Below are positions 8,076 through 17,086 of a stretch of DNA of 64,000 bases, piece by piece; positions within the stretch are counted from its first letter, which is position 1; each line of letters begins with the position of its first letter. A program made the position numbers and the translations under genes. The notes beneath the pieces are model-generated. The model ran no database searches and was not told where the DNA came from. It worked only from the letters and a program-made list of their open reading frames with translations. Source of the stretch: Candidatus Zhuqueibacterota bacterium (GTDB lineage: Bacteria; Zhuqueibacterota; Zhuqueibacteria; Thermofontimicrobiales; Thiofontviventaceae); contig JAFGOE010000035.1 in NCBI GenBank assembly GCA_016926625.1, positions 1 to 64,000 on the forward strand, written 5' to 3'.

Positions 8076-10466
8076 TCATTTCAGCAGGATCATCTTGTGT
8101 GTGACCGAGGCGTTATCGACCTGCAGTCGATAGGCATACAAACCGGTTGCAAGGTCGCTCGGCGTGTAATCGACCGTGTATGAACCCCGTGTCAGGGGTT
8201 CGTCGATGAGCGTATCAACGATTCTTCCGGTGATATCGATAACCTGCAGCCTGACGGTCGCCGACCTATCGAGGTGGAATCGTATACAGGTCGACGCATT
8301 AAAGGGATTGGGATAATTTTGCGCTAACGAGATAGCAGCGGAGGGAACGGCGTTCGCGAACGACCTGCTGTCTACTCCCACCTTTCTTCCGCTTGCGGCC
8401 TCATATCGTCTCGCAAATTCCTGGAAATACTTATTGGCGATCTGCTGATTATGTATGATTAAAATATGTTCATCGTTTGAATTGACTGCACTGTTACTCC
8501 AGTTAGCCGATCCGGTGATTACAACCGGATCGGAATCGGGGTGATTGGGATCAATGACCATGTATTTATGATGCAGTTGTCCGCTTTCCTTCTCGATCCA
8601 TACATCCGCCGGAGAATCCCAGGCATAGTCGCCCTCCCCATGCATCGGGTAATATTGACTGAACTGGTCGAAATCGCTGCCGAAAACAGCCGACAGCTTT
8701 AAATTTGCAATATCAGCGCGGCGGTCGAACATGGCATCGGACAGGTCGTAACGGGTGAAGGCCATGATGCAGCAATAAATTTCATGATGGGCCGAAGTTA
8801 CCGTTTCGATCATCTGATTGATCATGGGATCGGAAGGACTGTGATACATCTCCACGGTCGAACCGGCGATATTAAAGATATGCGGCGCATCGTCCAGTTT
8901 GCGTCCGCTGAATCGCGACTCTGAGGAACTGGGGTTGTCCTTGCTGCTCCCCCACATCTCATTGAATTCCAGCGTAAACGCAAGCGCCAGCGCCTGGTCC
9001 TGGATCATCATTACATTCTGTGCAGCTCTCAGTCCGCCCTCCTGTGAATCAGTCATATTGAGCGAACCAGTCCAAACCCAATCGTCCTGAGCCGACGAGT
9101 TGTCCCTGGCATCGAAGATGGCAAATTTGTTGTGCTGCAGGCCTTCGCCGGAATTATCACCGTAAGAATCGTCGATAATCTGTATCCGTAAGTCTCTCAG
9201 ACGCTCTATCTCTGCATTGTAAAAGGCGTCATCTTCATAGATAAAGCGTAACTTTACTCCCCTCTCCAGCGCTTCGACCAACGCGTCGGTCACGTCAGGT
9301 AAACTCCAAGAATAGAAACAGATATCAATAGAAAAATTGGCAGCCTGAATCCGTTCGATGAATCTGGCCGCAAGGTCCTGGTTCTCCAGGGCAACGTTGT
9401 CCTCACTCGCCAGTGTGGTATCAACGTCTCTATTGAAATAGGCAATCATCTCACCGGTGCACTCGGGGCCGGAAGCGGTGATGATGATGTGATCATCCGC
9501 GTAGCTCTCCCCCTTCTCATCAGCAGCGCCCGCCTTGATGTGATAGAACGTCGCAGGCGAGAGATCGGTCAATTGGACGCGATGGTCGGTCGTCTGTTCG
9601 TCGAAACGCAACGTGTCTATCTCATATTGTGGGGATAAGCCGTACATCAGGATCGATTGAGCAGGCGCAGCCGTTTTCCACGAGATAATGACCGAGTAAG
9701 GTGTAATCTCCGATTCAAGCGGTGACATGATTAATGCTGGTCCCAAATGTGTCACGATGTCCTCGACGAACCGCGGCATGATCTGATAGCCCGAGTTATA
9801 CGGTTCCGAATAATCAAACTGGGAAAGGACACCGATCAGTGAAAACGATTGGCCCGGCGCAACCGTGTTAGCCAGATTCACATTATCATCGATTCGCACT
9901 TCACAGGATCCGGTCCGGTCCGATAACGTGTAATTCGTTCCGGAACCGGTCACATACCAGTTCGACGTATTGACTGTCACATCATCGATCCGCAGTAATT
10001 TGCCCTCGTAATTCTCAATACTGTTCGCGCCTTCATTGTCTATATCGCCACAGGTAACCAATATCGGTTCAACAGAGGCGGTTTTCGTGATATGCTCTAA
10101 CACAGTCACGTTTTCGATCTCAGTGAGCCCCCGATATTGTGTTACTGTTCCACGAATGGTCACAAAATCGCCAATCTCAACCCGATTCGCAAAATTGTAG
10201 TCGTACACCATCACCCCACCGGTTTCGTCCTGGATCGTGGCGACGATACCAAACTGGTCGGCCACGGTCACCTCCCCCTGAATCTCGACGATGGAATTCA
10301 GCAGGTGGGGCACTCCGTTCCCGTTGTTCTGCCTGACTTGCGATATGGGAATGATATTATGTGGCGCTGCGAGAATTTGACCTGTTGATGTTAACTTAAA
10401 CATAGTGATCGTCATGGCGACGAGAATGATCGTAATCACACGACGGTCAGATCGAATCGATTTCAT
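8076..10466 (-). CDS. Secreted phospholipase D-family nuclease with OB-fold, Fn3 and FlgD/Ig-like sorting domain
   Basis: 796 residues. A signal peptide (~1-34) is followed by an OB-fold region typical of extracellular nucleases (~40-230), an Fn3 module (~235-320), and two PLD repeats with complete HxK...D...GSxN motifs: QHNKFAIFD with TGSLNMT, and LHHKYMVID with TGSANWS. The final ~85 residues are the FlgD/Ig-like sorting domain (LAQNYPNPFN ... MILLK). Two HKD half-sites in one chain form one active site, hydrolysing phosphodiesters through a phospho-histidine. The OB domains favour a nucleic-acid substrate over lipid, as an inference. The gene is monocistronic, between two intergenic regions. 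Confidence 0.9.
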   Translation of the reverse strand: MKSIRSDRRVITIILVAMTITMFKLTSTGQILAAPHNIIPISQVRQNNGNGVPHLLNSIVEIQGEVTVADQFGIVATIQDETGGVMVYDYNFANRVEIGDFVTIRGTVTQYRGLTEIENVTVLEHITKTASVEPILVTCGDIDNEGANSIENYEGKLLRIDDVTVNTSNWYVTGSGTNYTLSDRTGSCEVRIDDNVNLANTVAPGQSFSLIGVLSQFDYSEPYNSGYQIMPRFVEDIVTHLGPALIMSPLESEITPYSVIISWKTAAPAQSILMYGLSPQYEIDTLRFDEQTTDHRVQLTDLSPATFYHIKAGAADEKGESYADDHIIITASGPECTGEMIAYFNRDVDTTLASEDNVALENQDLAARFIERIQAANFSIDICFYSWSLPDVTDALVEALERGVKLRFIYEDDAFYNAEIERLRDLRIQIIDDSYGDNSGEGLQHNKFAIFDARDNSSAQDDWVWTGSLNMTDSQEGGLRAAQNVMMIQDQALALAFTLEFNEMWGSSKDNPSSSESRFSGRKLDDAPHIFNIAGSTVEMYHSPSDPMINQMIETVTSAHHEIYCCIMAFTRYDLSDAMFDRRADIANLKLSAVFGSDFDQFSQYYPMHGEGDYAWDSPADVWIEKESGQLHHKYMVIDPNHPDSDPVVITGSANWSNSAVNSNDEHILIIHNQQIANKYFQEFARRYEAASGRKVGVDSRSFANAVPSAAISLAQNYPNPFNASTCIRFHLDRSATVRLQVIDITGRIVDTLIDEPLTRGSYTVDYTPSDLATGLYAYRLQVDNASVTHKMILLK

Positions 10467-10798
10467 TTTTATTACCCTGTATTTAGAATGAGACTGATTT
10501 ATTCGATGTATCGAACGTAACTTTCAGTGACTCCTATGCCAGAAAATCAAGCCGACAGTTTATCTCTTGTCCAGCCAAGGCGCCGTCTGCCGCATAGATT
10601 GCTTCCTTCAGTATAAAGCGCTGCGTAACGAAAGACTCACGCCTGCCATCGATGCACCCCATTGTAAAGTACTCGGTGGCGCTATAATATACGGAGAATA
10701 GACTATTAAATCAATGGTTTATATAAAAAAATAAGGTCCTTTCTGCCCCTTTGCGTTGATTTTCAAGTCGACTGTATACTATATTTATTATTTTTTCC

Positions 10799-10827
10799 TT
10801 GACAATCATTAAATTTTCATGTATATT
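10799..10827 (+). promoter_or_regulatory. Sigma-70-type promoter of the tetR-tolC operon
   Basis: A consensus -35 box TTGACA (10799-10804), a 17-base spacer and a TATATT -10 box (10822-10827) are present. Transcription would start near 10834-10836, directly next to the TetR-type operator, with the tetR start codon at 10901. The match to consensus and the exact spacing make this the clearest promoter in the window. Confidence 0.7.
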
Positions 10828-10855
10828 TAACCAAACAGTTTAACCATATGGTTAA
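10826..10855. promoter_or_regulatory. Putative TetR operator
   Basis: A perfect 16-bp palindrome TTAACCATATGGTTAA (10840-10855) is preceded by a further TTTAACCA half-site (10826-10833) in direct repeat with the one at 10839-10846. The site overlaps the predicted transcription start and end of the -10 box, so binding would block initiation. Autoregulation by the TetR protein encoded 45 bp downstream is the simplest reading. Confidence 0.65.
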
Positions 10856-10900
10856 TTTTATTGAGAGAGTATTTTCATCAACAATAAATATAGAGAGGTT

Positions 10901-11512
10901 ATGGATACCAGGGAACGTATCTTGAATTCGGCTAAACTGGTCTTCTCACAACGCGGGAGAGAGGGAGCGCGAATGCAGGAGATCGCCGATTTAGCTGGCG
11001 TCAACAAGGCGATGTTGTTCTACTATTTTACCAGTAAGGATAAACTGTATGAGGATGTACTGCGAAACATCATGACGCATCTCTTCATGAACATTAACAA
11101 CGTGACCACGTCCGCGGTAAAGCCGGAGAGTAAAATCGAAAAGATCGTGGAGACGTACGTCGACCTCATGAATAAAAATCCGTACATACCGGGGATCATC
11201 ATTGCGGAGGTCGCCAGCGGTGCTGATACGTTGAAGAAGTTGCTTGCCGAGCTGAAAGACTCGGCGGAGTTTACACTCCCCCAAAATATAAAACAGATAT
11301 TTATCCATGGTAAGCAGGATCATCGTTTCAGAGGCATTGATGTGGAACAGACTATTTTAAGTATTTTGGGGATGTGCGTCATATACTTTATAGGAAAACC
11401 GCTGGTGAATGATATCCTGAAGATCAACGGCGAAGATGAAAGCAAATTTTTGCGTCGCCGTGTGAAGCATATCATCGATTTACTGGAAAATGGAATATTA
11501 ATAAGGAAATAA
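10901..11512 (+). CDS. TetR/AcrR-family transcriptional repressor
   Basis: 203 residues. The first ~50 form the TetR helix-turn-helix (RERILNSAKLVFSQRG ... NKAMLFYYFTSKDKLYEDVL); the rest is a helical ligand-binding region. An AGAGAGG-type ribosome site precedes the ATG. The stop codon is separated by one base from tolC, so the gene heads an efflux operon and presumably senses a substrate of the pump. The arrangement resembles CecR (YbiH) controlling ybhGFSR in enterobacteria. Confidence 0.93.
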   Translation: MDTRERILNSAKLVFSQRGREGARMQEIADLAGVNKAMLFYYFTSKDKLYEDVLRNIMTHLFMNINNVTTSAVKPESKIEKIVETYVDLMNKNPYIPGIIIAEVASGADTLKKLLAELKDSAEFTLPQNIKQIFIHGKQDHRFRGIDVEQTILSILGMCVIYFIGKPLVNDILKINGEDESKFLRRRVKHIIDLLENGILIRK

Positions 11513-11513
11513 T

Positions 11514-12869
11514 ATGCGATCCACGTTTTTTGTAACTTTTTTCATGCTGATGTCGCTGTTCAGTGGAGTTTCACTCGATGCACAGGTATCGGTATCAACA
11601 ATGGATATCGATCGGTGTATCGAGATCGCCTTACAGAACAACATCGATCTGAACATTCAACGTGACAAAATTTCAGAATTCATCGCAAAATCTGAGCAAC
11701 TGGAAAAGAGTCAGTTACCGCAAATCTCGCTCGATGCCAATTACATTCGATTCAGTGATGTCATGGAAACGGATATTGCATCGCGTTTGACCGGACTCCC
11801 GCTGCAGATCCCCCCTATGGTGCTGCGTTTCGGTGACGAAGATAACTACGCGCTGCGCGGAACATTGACTCAACCCTTATTTCTGGGATATCGCTTGAAA
11901 CACAGTATCGAATCGACCAGAAAACAGATCAGCGCCGAAGAATCTTCATATCATGCGGAGATCAATTCGCTCATCTTCCGGGTGAAGGAGGCTTACTATA
12001 ACCTGTTGTACGCAATGCAAAGTTCAAAACTGATCCGTCTATCGCTGGAATCGGTTGACCAGCACCTGAAGGACGTAAATCACCTTTTAGAGCAAGGGAT
12101 GGTTACACGTAACGAACTCCTAAAAGTAGAGATTAAAAAATCAGAACTGGAACTGTATGTCATCCGTTCTGAGAATACCATCACTCTCCGCAGACAAATA
12201 CTCTGCGATCTGATGGGTATACCCATAGATTCAGAGCTGACGATTACAGATGAAGTTCAGGCAGGGGACATCGATATCCCTGTCGATTCTGCCTTCACCC
12301 TTGCGAGAGAACAACGACCGGAGATCAATCGGTTAAACCATCAAATCGATGCACTGAATCATCAGATGCAGGCTCAGCGGGGAGATTACTTCCCCTCTCT
12401 CTCACTGATTGGGAGCTACGAATATGGTAAACCGGGGCTCAACAAATTAGAAAATGAATGGATGGATTACTGGACAATCGGAATCGCGTCTAACTGGAAA
12501 TTATGGGACTGGGGGATAAGAGGGACAAAGGTGCAGGAGGTAAAGGCCAGGTTGAATTACGCTGAGCATTCCTTGCTCAAGCTAAATCATGGAATTGCAC
12601 TCGACGTTCAACAGGCGAAGCTGAAACTCGACGAGTTAAAAAATCAGCTAAGTCTTTTTAAGCAAAAAAGAGAACAGGCTGAGGAGAGTTTCAGGCTGGT
12701 TCAAAACGAGTTCAGGCAGGGTTTGGCAACGAATTCCGATTTCCTCGATTCAGAGAACCAGATGACGAAATCTAAAATCGAAGAATATAATTCAATCATC
12801 AATTACAACATCGCCCTGGCCAATTACGAACGTGCCATCGGGCTGTACGCGGGATATTCAAATAAATAA
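11514..12869 (+). CDS. TolC-family outer membrane efflux protein
   Basis: 451 residues with an N-terminal signal peptide (~1-24). Two outer-membrane-efflux repeats rich in coiled-coil heptads are visible (IEIALQNNIDLNIQ start of the first; TLAREQRPEINRLNHQID start of the second), matching the usual TolC length. Trimeric TolC proteins provide the outer-membrane exit duct for tripartite pumps. It directly follows the tetR gene and precedes the HlyD adaptor gene, consistent with one tripartite exporter. Confidence 0.92.
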   Translation: MRSTFFVTFFMLMSLFSGVSLDAQVSVSTMDIDRCIEIALQNNIDLNIQRDKISEFIAKSEQLEKSQLPQISLDANYIRFSDVMETDIASRLTGLPLQIPPMVLRFGDEDNYALRGTLTQPLFLGYRLKHSIESTRKQISAEESSYHAEINSLIFRVKEAYYNLLYAMQSSKLIRLSLESVDQHLKDVNHLLEQGMVTRNELLKVEIKKSELELYVIRSENTITLRRQILCDLMGIPIDSELTITDEVQAGDIDIPVDSAFTLAREQRPEINRLNHQIDALNHQMQAQRGDYFPSLSLIGSYEYGKPGLNKLENEWMDYWTIGIASNWKLWDWGIRGTKVQEVKARLNYAEHSLLKLNHGIALDVQQAKLKLDELKNQLSLFKQKREQAEESFRLVQNEFRQGLATNSDFLDSENQMTKSKIEEYNSIINYNIALANYERAIGLYAGYSNK

Positions 12870-12930
12870 TGAGATCAACATCAATCAGAGCATTTAACAG
12901 GAGTGATCTTTTCGAAGCTTGGAGGAATGG

Positions 12931-13872
12931 ATGAAATATACGTACCGATCTTTTATGATAGCTGTTTCGATGCTATTGGCATGTTCCGGTAATAAAAACG
13001 GACATCTGACTGGTTCCGGTGTTCTCGAAGGGACCGAAATTGTAATCAGCTCCCAGTCGTCAGGACAGATCACAAAGCTTGCGGTGGATGAGGGCGATGA
13101 ACTGCAGAAAGACGAGTCGATTGCGGAGATCGATACCGAACTGTTGCGGATTCAGAGCGAACAGGTCGAAAATTCACTTATAGAAATCGACTACAATATT
13201 CTCAATGCCAGGGCTGCAATCTCTCAAGCGGAGACTCAATTTGAGAACGTGCATAGACGTTACCAACGTATAAAGGCTTTATACGAGAACAATGCGGCCA
13301 CGAAACAGCAGATGGATGATGCAGAGACACAGGATCAGACTATTGCCGCCGGTCTGACTCAGGCAAGAAACACACTGAACGCACTATTAGCCAGGAAGAA
13401 GCAAGTCGAATCAAATCTGCAGCTAAACCGTAAACGAATCGGCGATGCTCACATTAAATCGCCGATCCAGGGAATCGTAATCGATAAATTTATTGAGCAG
13501 GGTGAAATGGTCACCTTGGGTTCTCCGTTGGTCATCATCGCCGATCTGTCCGCGTTATGGATCAAATTATATATCAAAGAAGACGAGTTAGGATTCGTTA
13601 ATTTAGGTAACATGGCGGAGATAAGCATCGATTCCTTTCCGGATCGGATTTTCACAGGCAAGGTCGTGTGGATCTCTCAAAAGGCGGAATTTACTCCCAA
13701 GAACGTTCAAACGAAAGACGCCAGGGCTGATCTGGTCTACGCCGTAAAAATTTCCGTACCGAACGAATCAGGGATCCTGAAGATCGGTATGCCGGCCGAT
13801 ATATCATTGCGCAAAACATCAAGGCGAACGAACGAAAGTGAAGAATCCGGTAACATTGTTCGTGAGGAGTGA
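12931..13872 (+). CDS. HlyD-family periplasmic adaptor (membrane fusion protein), lipoprotein
   Basis: I choose ATG 12931 (313 residues) because GGAGG at 12921-12925 precedes it by 5 bases; an in-frame TTG upstream lies before that ribosome site. The N-terminus (SMLLACSGNKN) is a lipoprotein signal with lipidated Cys. A biotinyl/lipoyl half-motif (GQITKLAVDEGDELQKDE), a long alpha-helical hairpin, the second half-motif (IKSPIQGIVIDKFIEQGEMV) and a beta-barrel domain follow. It would link the ABC-2 permeases to TolC; the closest known arrangement is YbhG. Confidence 0.92.
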   Translation: MKYTYRSFMIAVSMLLACSGNKNGHLTGSGVLEGTEIVISSQSSGQITKLAVDEGDELQKDESIAEIDTELLRIQSEQVENSLIEIDYNILNARAAISQAETQFENVHRRYQRIKALYENNAATKQQMDDAETQDQTIAAGLTQARNTLNALLARKKQVESNLQLNRKRIGDAHIKSPIQGIVIDKFIEQGEMVTLGSPLVIIADLSALWIKLYIKEDELGFVNLGNMAEISIDSFPDRIFTGKVVWISQKAEFTPKNVQTKDARADLVYAVKISVPNESGILKIGMPADISLRKTSRRTNESEESGNIVREE

Positions 13873-14157
13873 GCTCCATCATGATCAATAGGGTGCAACC
13901 TGTCACACTGAAATAAAATTCATAACGTTCACGGGGATGTATGAAAAGTCCTAATGCAAGATATTTAGCACAATTGGTAGTAAAAACTTATTCACCCTAT
14001 ACACTATATGGTATTTGACGAATAAATTCGTCACTACAAGTTAACTTTTGATACAGTCAACGCTGAATTATTCTTTTGTGCTTTGCCTGATGAGGGCAGG
14101 TTCGGGCAAAGCGATGTTGTAGAAACACGATGTATCTATTAATACAGGAACTTGCGA
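13873..14157. other. Gap within the efflux cluster holding repeat copy B and a hairpin
   Basis: This 285-bp gap splits the adaptor gene from the ATPase genes that should function with it. It contains repeat copy B (13933-14055) and a hairpin with stem CTTTGCC (14080-14086) / GGCAAAG (14106-14112). The hairpin is not followed by a T run. No gene is visible. Confidence 0.6.
13933..14055 (-). repeat. MITE/REP-like dispersed repeat, copy B
   Basis: The inverted copy of 7918-8040: equal length, no gaps, 18 differences. Its core is bounded by TGTATGAAAAGT (13938-13949) and ACTTTTGATACA (14044-14055), mutually inverted with one mismatch. The internal palindrome TGACGAATAAATTCGTCA (14018-14035) is better preserved here than in copy A. 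It sits between hlyD and the ATPase genes. Confidence 0.8.
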
Positions 14158-15081
14158 ATGACTGACGAAGCGATTGCAATTACCGGGATTAGAAAGCGTT
14201 ATGGTGATATCATTGCCGTAGACGATCTATCCCTCGCAGTGAAGACCGGGGAGCTCTTCGGACTCATCGGCCCTGATGGTGCCGGGAAAACGACGATTAT
14301 GCAGATCATCTGCGGCCTGCTGTCGTCTTATGATGGCGATTGCAGGGTGTTCGGCTACGATTGCCGACGGGAATTGCGGAAGATCAGGGAAATTATCGGA
14401 TACATGCCTCAACGTTTCTCTCTTTACCCGGATCTGACTGTGTCCGAAAACCTTCGTTTCTTCGCCGATCTGTTTCGGGTCAGTCCCGACGACCGGCTAA
14501 AGCGAACGGAAAGGCTTCTGGCATTCAACCGTCTGGCTGCGTTTAAGAAGCGACGTGCCGGCGATCTGTCAGGTGGTATGAAACAAAAATTAGCATTGTC
14601 CTGCACACTGATCCATACCCCCGGGCTCCTCATACTCGACGAACCGACCACAGGGGTAGATCCTGTATCGCGTCGTGAGTTTTGGGAGATATTGTACGAA
14701 CTTCGTAGCGAAGGGGTTACGATTCTCGTCTCCACACCGTATATGGATGAAGCACAACGCTGCGATCGGATCGCGTTTGTACACCGCGGGAAAGTGATGG
14801 CCATCGACAGGCCGGAACAGATCATTACCCACTTCGACAAGACATTGTATGCGCTGACATCGCACGACTTGTATAACGCTTTTCTTTCGATGCAGGGTAT
14901 GGGTGCGGTGGAATCGTTGCAGTTATTTGGGGACAGGCTTCATTTTACCACGCCGTCATTCGACCATGTTAAACAAGAGCTCGATCAACGAGGTGTCGCT
15001 TACACGGAAATCCTGGAGATAGAACCGACGATCGAGGATGTTTTCATCCAAATGATGCAGCGTTCGCTGAGTTCAGGCTAA
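14158..15081 (+). CDS. ABC transporter ATP-binding protein (first of a pair, YbhF N-half-like)
   Basis: 307 residues from ATG 14158, with AGGAA 7 bases upstream; the TTG two codons earlier is less likely. Walker A is GPDGAGKTT, the signature is LSGGMKQ, and Walker B is LLILDEPTTGVDP. A ~70-residue C-terminal extension ends in EIEPTIEDVFIQMM, as in drug-export ATPases. In YbhF two ATPase halves are fused in one polypeptide; here they are separate genes. It should power the ABC-2 permeases encoded downstream. Confidence 0.92.
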   Translation: MTDEAIAITGIRKRYGDIIAVDDLSLAVKTGELFGLIGPDGAGKTTIMQIICGLLSSYDGDCRVFGYDCRRELRKIREIIGYMPQRFSLYPDLTVSENLRFFADLFRVSPDDRLKRTERLLAFNRLAAFKKRRAGDLSGGMKQKLALSCTLIHTPGLLILDEPTTGVDPVSRREFWEILYELRSEGVTILVSTPYMDEAQRCDRIAFVHRGKVMAIDRPEQIITHFDKTLYALTSHDLYNAFLSMQGMGAVESLQLFGDRLHFTTPSFDHVKQELDQRGVAYTEILEIEPTIEDVFIQMMQRSLSSG

Positions 15082-15162
15082 GAGCAATCCGTGCGACTCC
15101 ATCATGAATAAAGATTCGGCTGATCAAAACGAAAAACATGTAGAAACTCGGTAACACGAAAA

Positions 15163-15894
15163 ATGAACGACATTTCGGTAAGTACAAAAAACCTCAGCAA
15201 ACGATTCGGTAATTTTACTGCCGTGGATCAAATCTCCTTCGACGTCCGCCGCGGCGAGATATTCGGATTCCTCGGCGCGAACGGGGCCGGTAAGACCACT
15301 ACCATACGTATGCTCTGTGGTCTCCTGATCCCCTCATCCGGAGAGGCATGGGTAAACGGCCTGGATGTCAATACAGAATCTGAAACGATCAAACGTCAGA
15401 TCGGTTATATGTCGCAGAAATTCTCTTTGTACCAGGATTTAACCATATCAGAGAACATCGATTTTTACGGCGGAATTTATGAATTATCCGATTTGCGACT
15501 CAAACAACGCAAGGATTATTTGTTATCGATTTTGGGATTGGAGGCTCATCGCCATAAACTGACACGCGATATCCCTTTAGGATGGAAACAAGGACTGGCT
15601 TTGGGTTGTGCCATCATTCATGAACCACCTGTCTTATTTCTGGATGAACCGACATCGGGTGTCGATCCGTTATCACGCCGTAGATTCTGGGCGCTCATCA
15701 ACGAGCTCGCCCAACAGGACACGACCATCTTTGTGACGACGCATTATATGGATGAAGCGGAATATTGTAATCGTCTTTCGATCATGCATCAGGGAAAGAT
15801 CATCACCATCGATTCTCCCGGTGCATTGAAAAACATGTATCACCACAGGACTATCGAAGATGTATTTATTCATTTGATCACCAATCGAATTTAA
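15163..15894 (+). CDS. ABC transporter ATP-binding protein (second of a pair, YbhF C-half-like)
   Basis: 243 residues. Walker A GANGAGKTT and Walker B VLFLDEPTSGVDP are intact. The signature motif is replaced by PLGWKQG, a substitution I associate with the second ATPase half of YbhF/RbbA-type exporters; heterodimeric ABC pumps often have one degenerate catalytic site. It would pair with the preceding ATPase. The C-terminus ends in RTIEDVFIHLI without the long extension of its partner. Confidence 0.9.
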   Translation: MNDISVSTKNLSKRFGNFTAVDQISFDVRRGEIFGFLGANGAGKTTTIRMLCGLLIPSSGEAWVNGLDVNTESETIKRQIGYMSQKFSLYQDLTISENIDFYGGIYELSDLRLKQRKDYLLSILGLEAHRHKLTRDIPLGWKQGLALGCAIIHEPPVLFLDEPTSGVDPLSRRRFWALINELAQQDTTIFVTTHYMDEAEYCNRLSIMHQGKIITIDSPGALKNMYHHRTIEDVFIHLITNRI

Positions 15895-15955
15895 AAATAC
15901 AGTATGTTATCATAAAAAATAAGGTATTTACGGACAGAAATCACACAAATCAACT

Positions 15956-17065
15956 ATGAATACACGAATTACAGCGATTATCAGAAAAGAATTCATTCAC
16001 ATCATTCGCGATTCCAGAACGTTGATGATCACCGTCGCTCTTCCGCTGCTCATGATCTTCATTTACGGCAGCGCCATCCGTCTCGACATCAGTGAAATTC
16101 ATCTCGCCGTTCTGGACTTAAACAAAACACAGGACAGTCGCGCGCTTTTATCCAGATTCACGAGTTCAGGCAACTTCATTCTTCATTCCTATATTCAGGA
16201 CAGGGATGAGATAGAGCCATTATTTAAATCGCGTAAGGTAAAAGCCGTACTGGCGATACCGACGGATTATTCTCGTCAATTGCGGACCACGTCGAGGGCA
16301 ACGGTGCAGGTGATCATCGACGGCAGTAATTCCAATACCGGTATCGTGATTTCGAACTACATCAATCTGATACTGGCTACCTATTCGGCAGAATTGAACG
16401 CTCAACTGGTGAACCAGCCGATTTCGGTCACCTCCCGTGTGTGGTATAACCCTGATCTGGAGAGCACGTATTTCGTAGTTCCCGGACTCGTCGCCGTCAT
16501 CCTGATGATGATCAGTGCCTTGCTCACATCGATTACCATCGCCCGTGAAAAAGAGAGCGGCACCATGGAGCAGATCCTGGTCTCACCGATTCGACCGACG
16601 GAGATCATCCTGGGCAAAGTATTGCCCTATGTGATCATCGCTTTCCTGGACGGTGCGCTGGTGCTATTGGCGGCGTGGATCGGATTCGGGATAAAAATCA
16701 GCGGGAACGTGTTGCTGCTGGCCCTCTTATCCGTCGTGTATTTATATGCTTCGCTCGCGATCGGCGTCTTCATCTCAACTCGCGTGAGGACTCAGCAAGT
16801 CGCCATGATGATTGCACTGGTGGCCACAATCCTGCCATCCATTCTGCTGTCAGGCTTCATATTCCCAATCCGGAGCATGCCGTTGCTGCTACGCATCCTG
16901 TCTCATATTGTACCAGCGAAATATTTCCTGACGATTATCCGCGGCATCGTCTTGAAAGGATTGACATTCCCTGGCCTGTGGGAGCCGACATTATTTCTGT
17001 TCGTCCTGGGGACGCTTTTACTGGCCGTTAGCATCAATCGATTCAGCACCAAGCTGGACACTTAG
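15956..17065 (+). CDS. ABC-2 type permease (YbhS-like)
   Basis: 369 residues with one N-terminal membrane segment (~23-43), a large periplasmic domain (~45-170) and five further helices, the ABC-2 permease plan. The loop EKESGTMEQILVSPIRPTEIILGK is the typical cytoplasmic coupling region. It lies 10 bp before a homologous permease, so the pump probably contains a permease heterodimer. The substrate is unknown; homologous YbhGFSR systems export cationic or antibiotic compounds. Confidence 0.92.
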   Translation: MNTRITAIIRKEFIHIIRDSRTLMITVALPLLMIFIYGSAIRLDISEIHLAVLDLNKTQDSRALLSRFTSSGNFILHSYIQDRDEIEPLFKSRKVKAVLAIPTDYSRQLRTTSRATVQVIIDGSNSNTGIVISNYINLILATYSAELNAQLVNQPISVTSRVWYNPDLESTYFVVPGLVAVILMMISALLTSITIAREKESGTMEQILVSPIRPTEIILGKVLPYVIIAFLDGALVLLAAWIGFGIKISGNVLLLALLSVVYLYASLAIGVFISTRVRTQQVAMMIALVATILPSILLSGFIFPIRSMPLLLRILSHIVPAKYFLTIIRGIVLKGLTFPGLWEPTLFLFVLGTLLLAVSINRFSTKLDT

Positions 17066-17086
17066 AAAAGATCATTGGAACAGACC

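Larger units (their letters stand above)
10467..10900. other. Divergent intergenic region between nuclease and TetR genes
   Basis: 434 bp separating divergent genes. The TetR side holds a sigma-70-type promoter and an operator, listed separately. On the nuclease side an inverted repeat TTCGAT-GT-ATCGAA (10502-10515) lies 36 bp upstream of the nuclease start and could be a regulator site. The middle (10540-10740) contains no gene I can support. Confidence 0.6.

Noticed and set aside
14424-14840. Minus-strand frame of 138 codons inside the first ABC ATPase gene
   Set aside because: It overlaps Walker and signature motif coding in the true frame and has no homology-like features.
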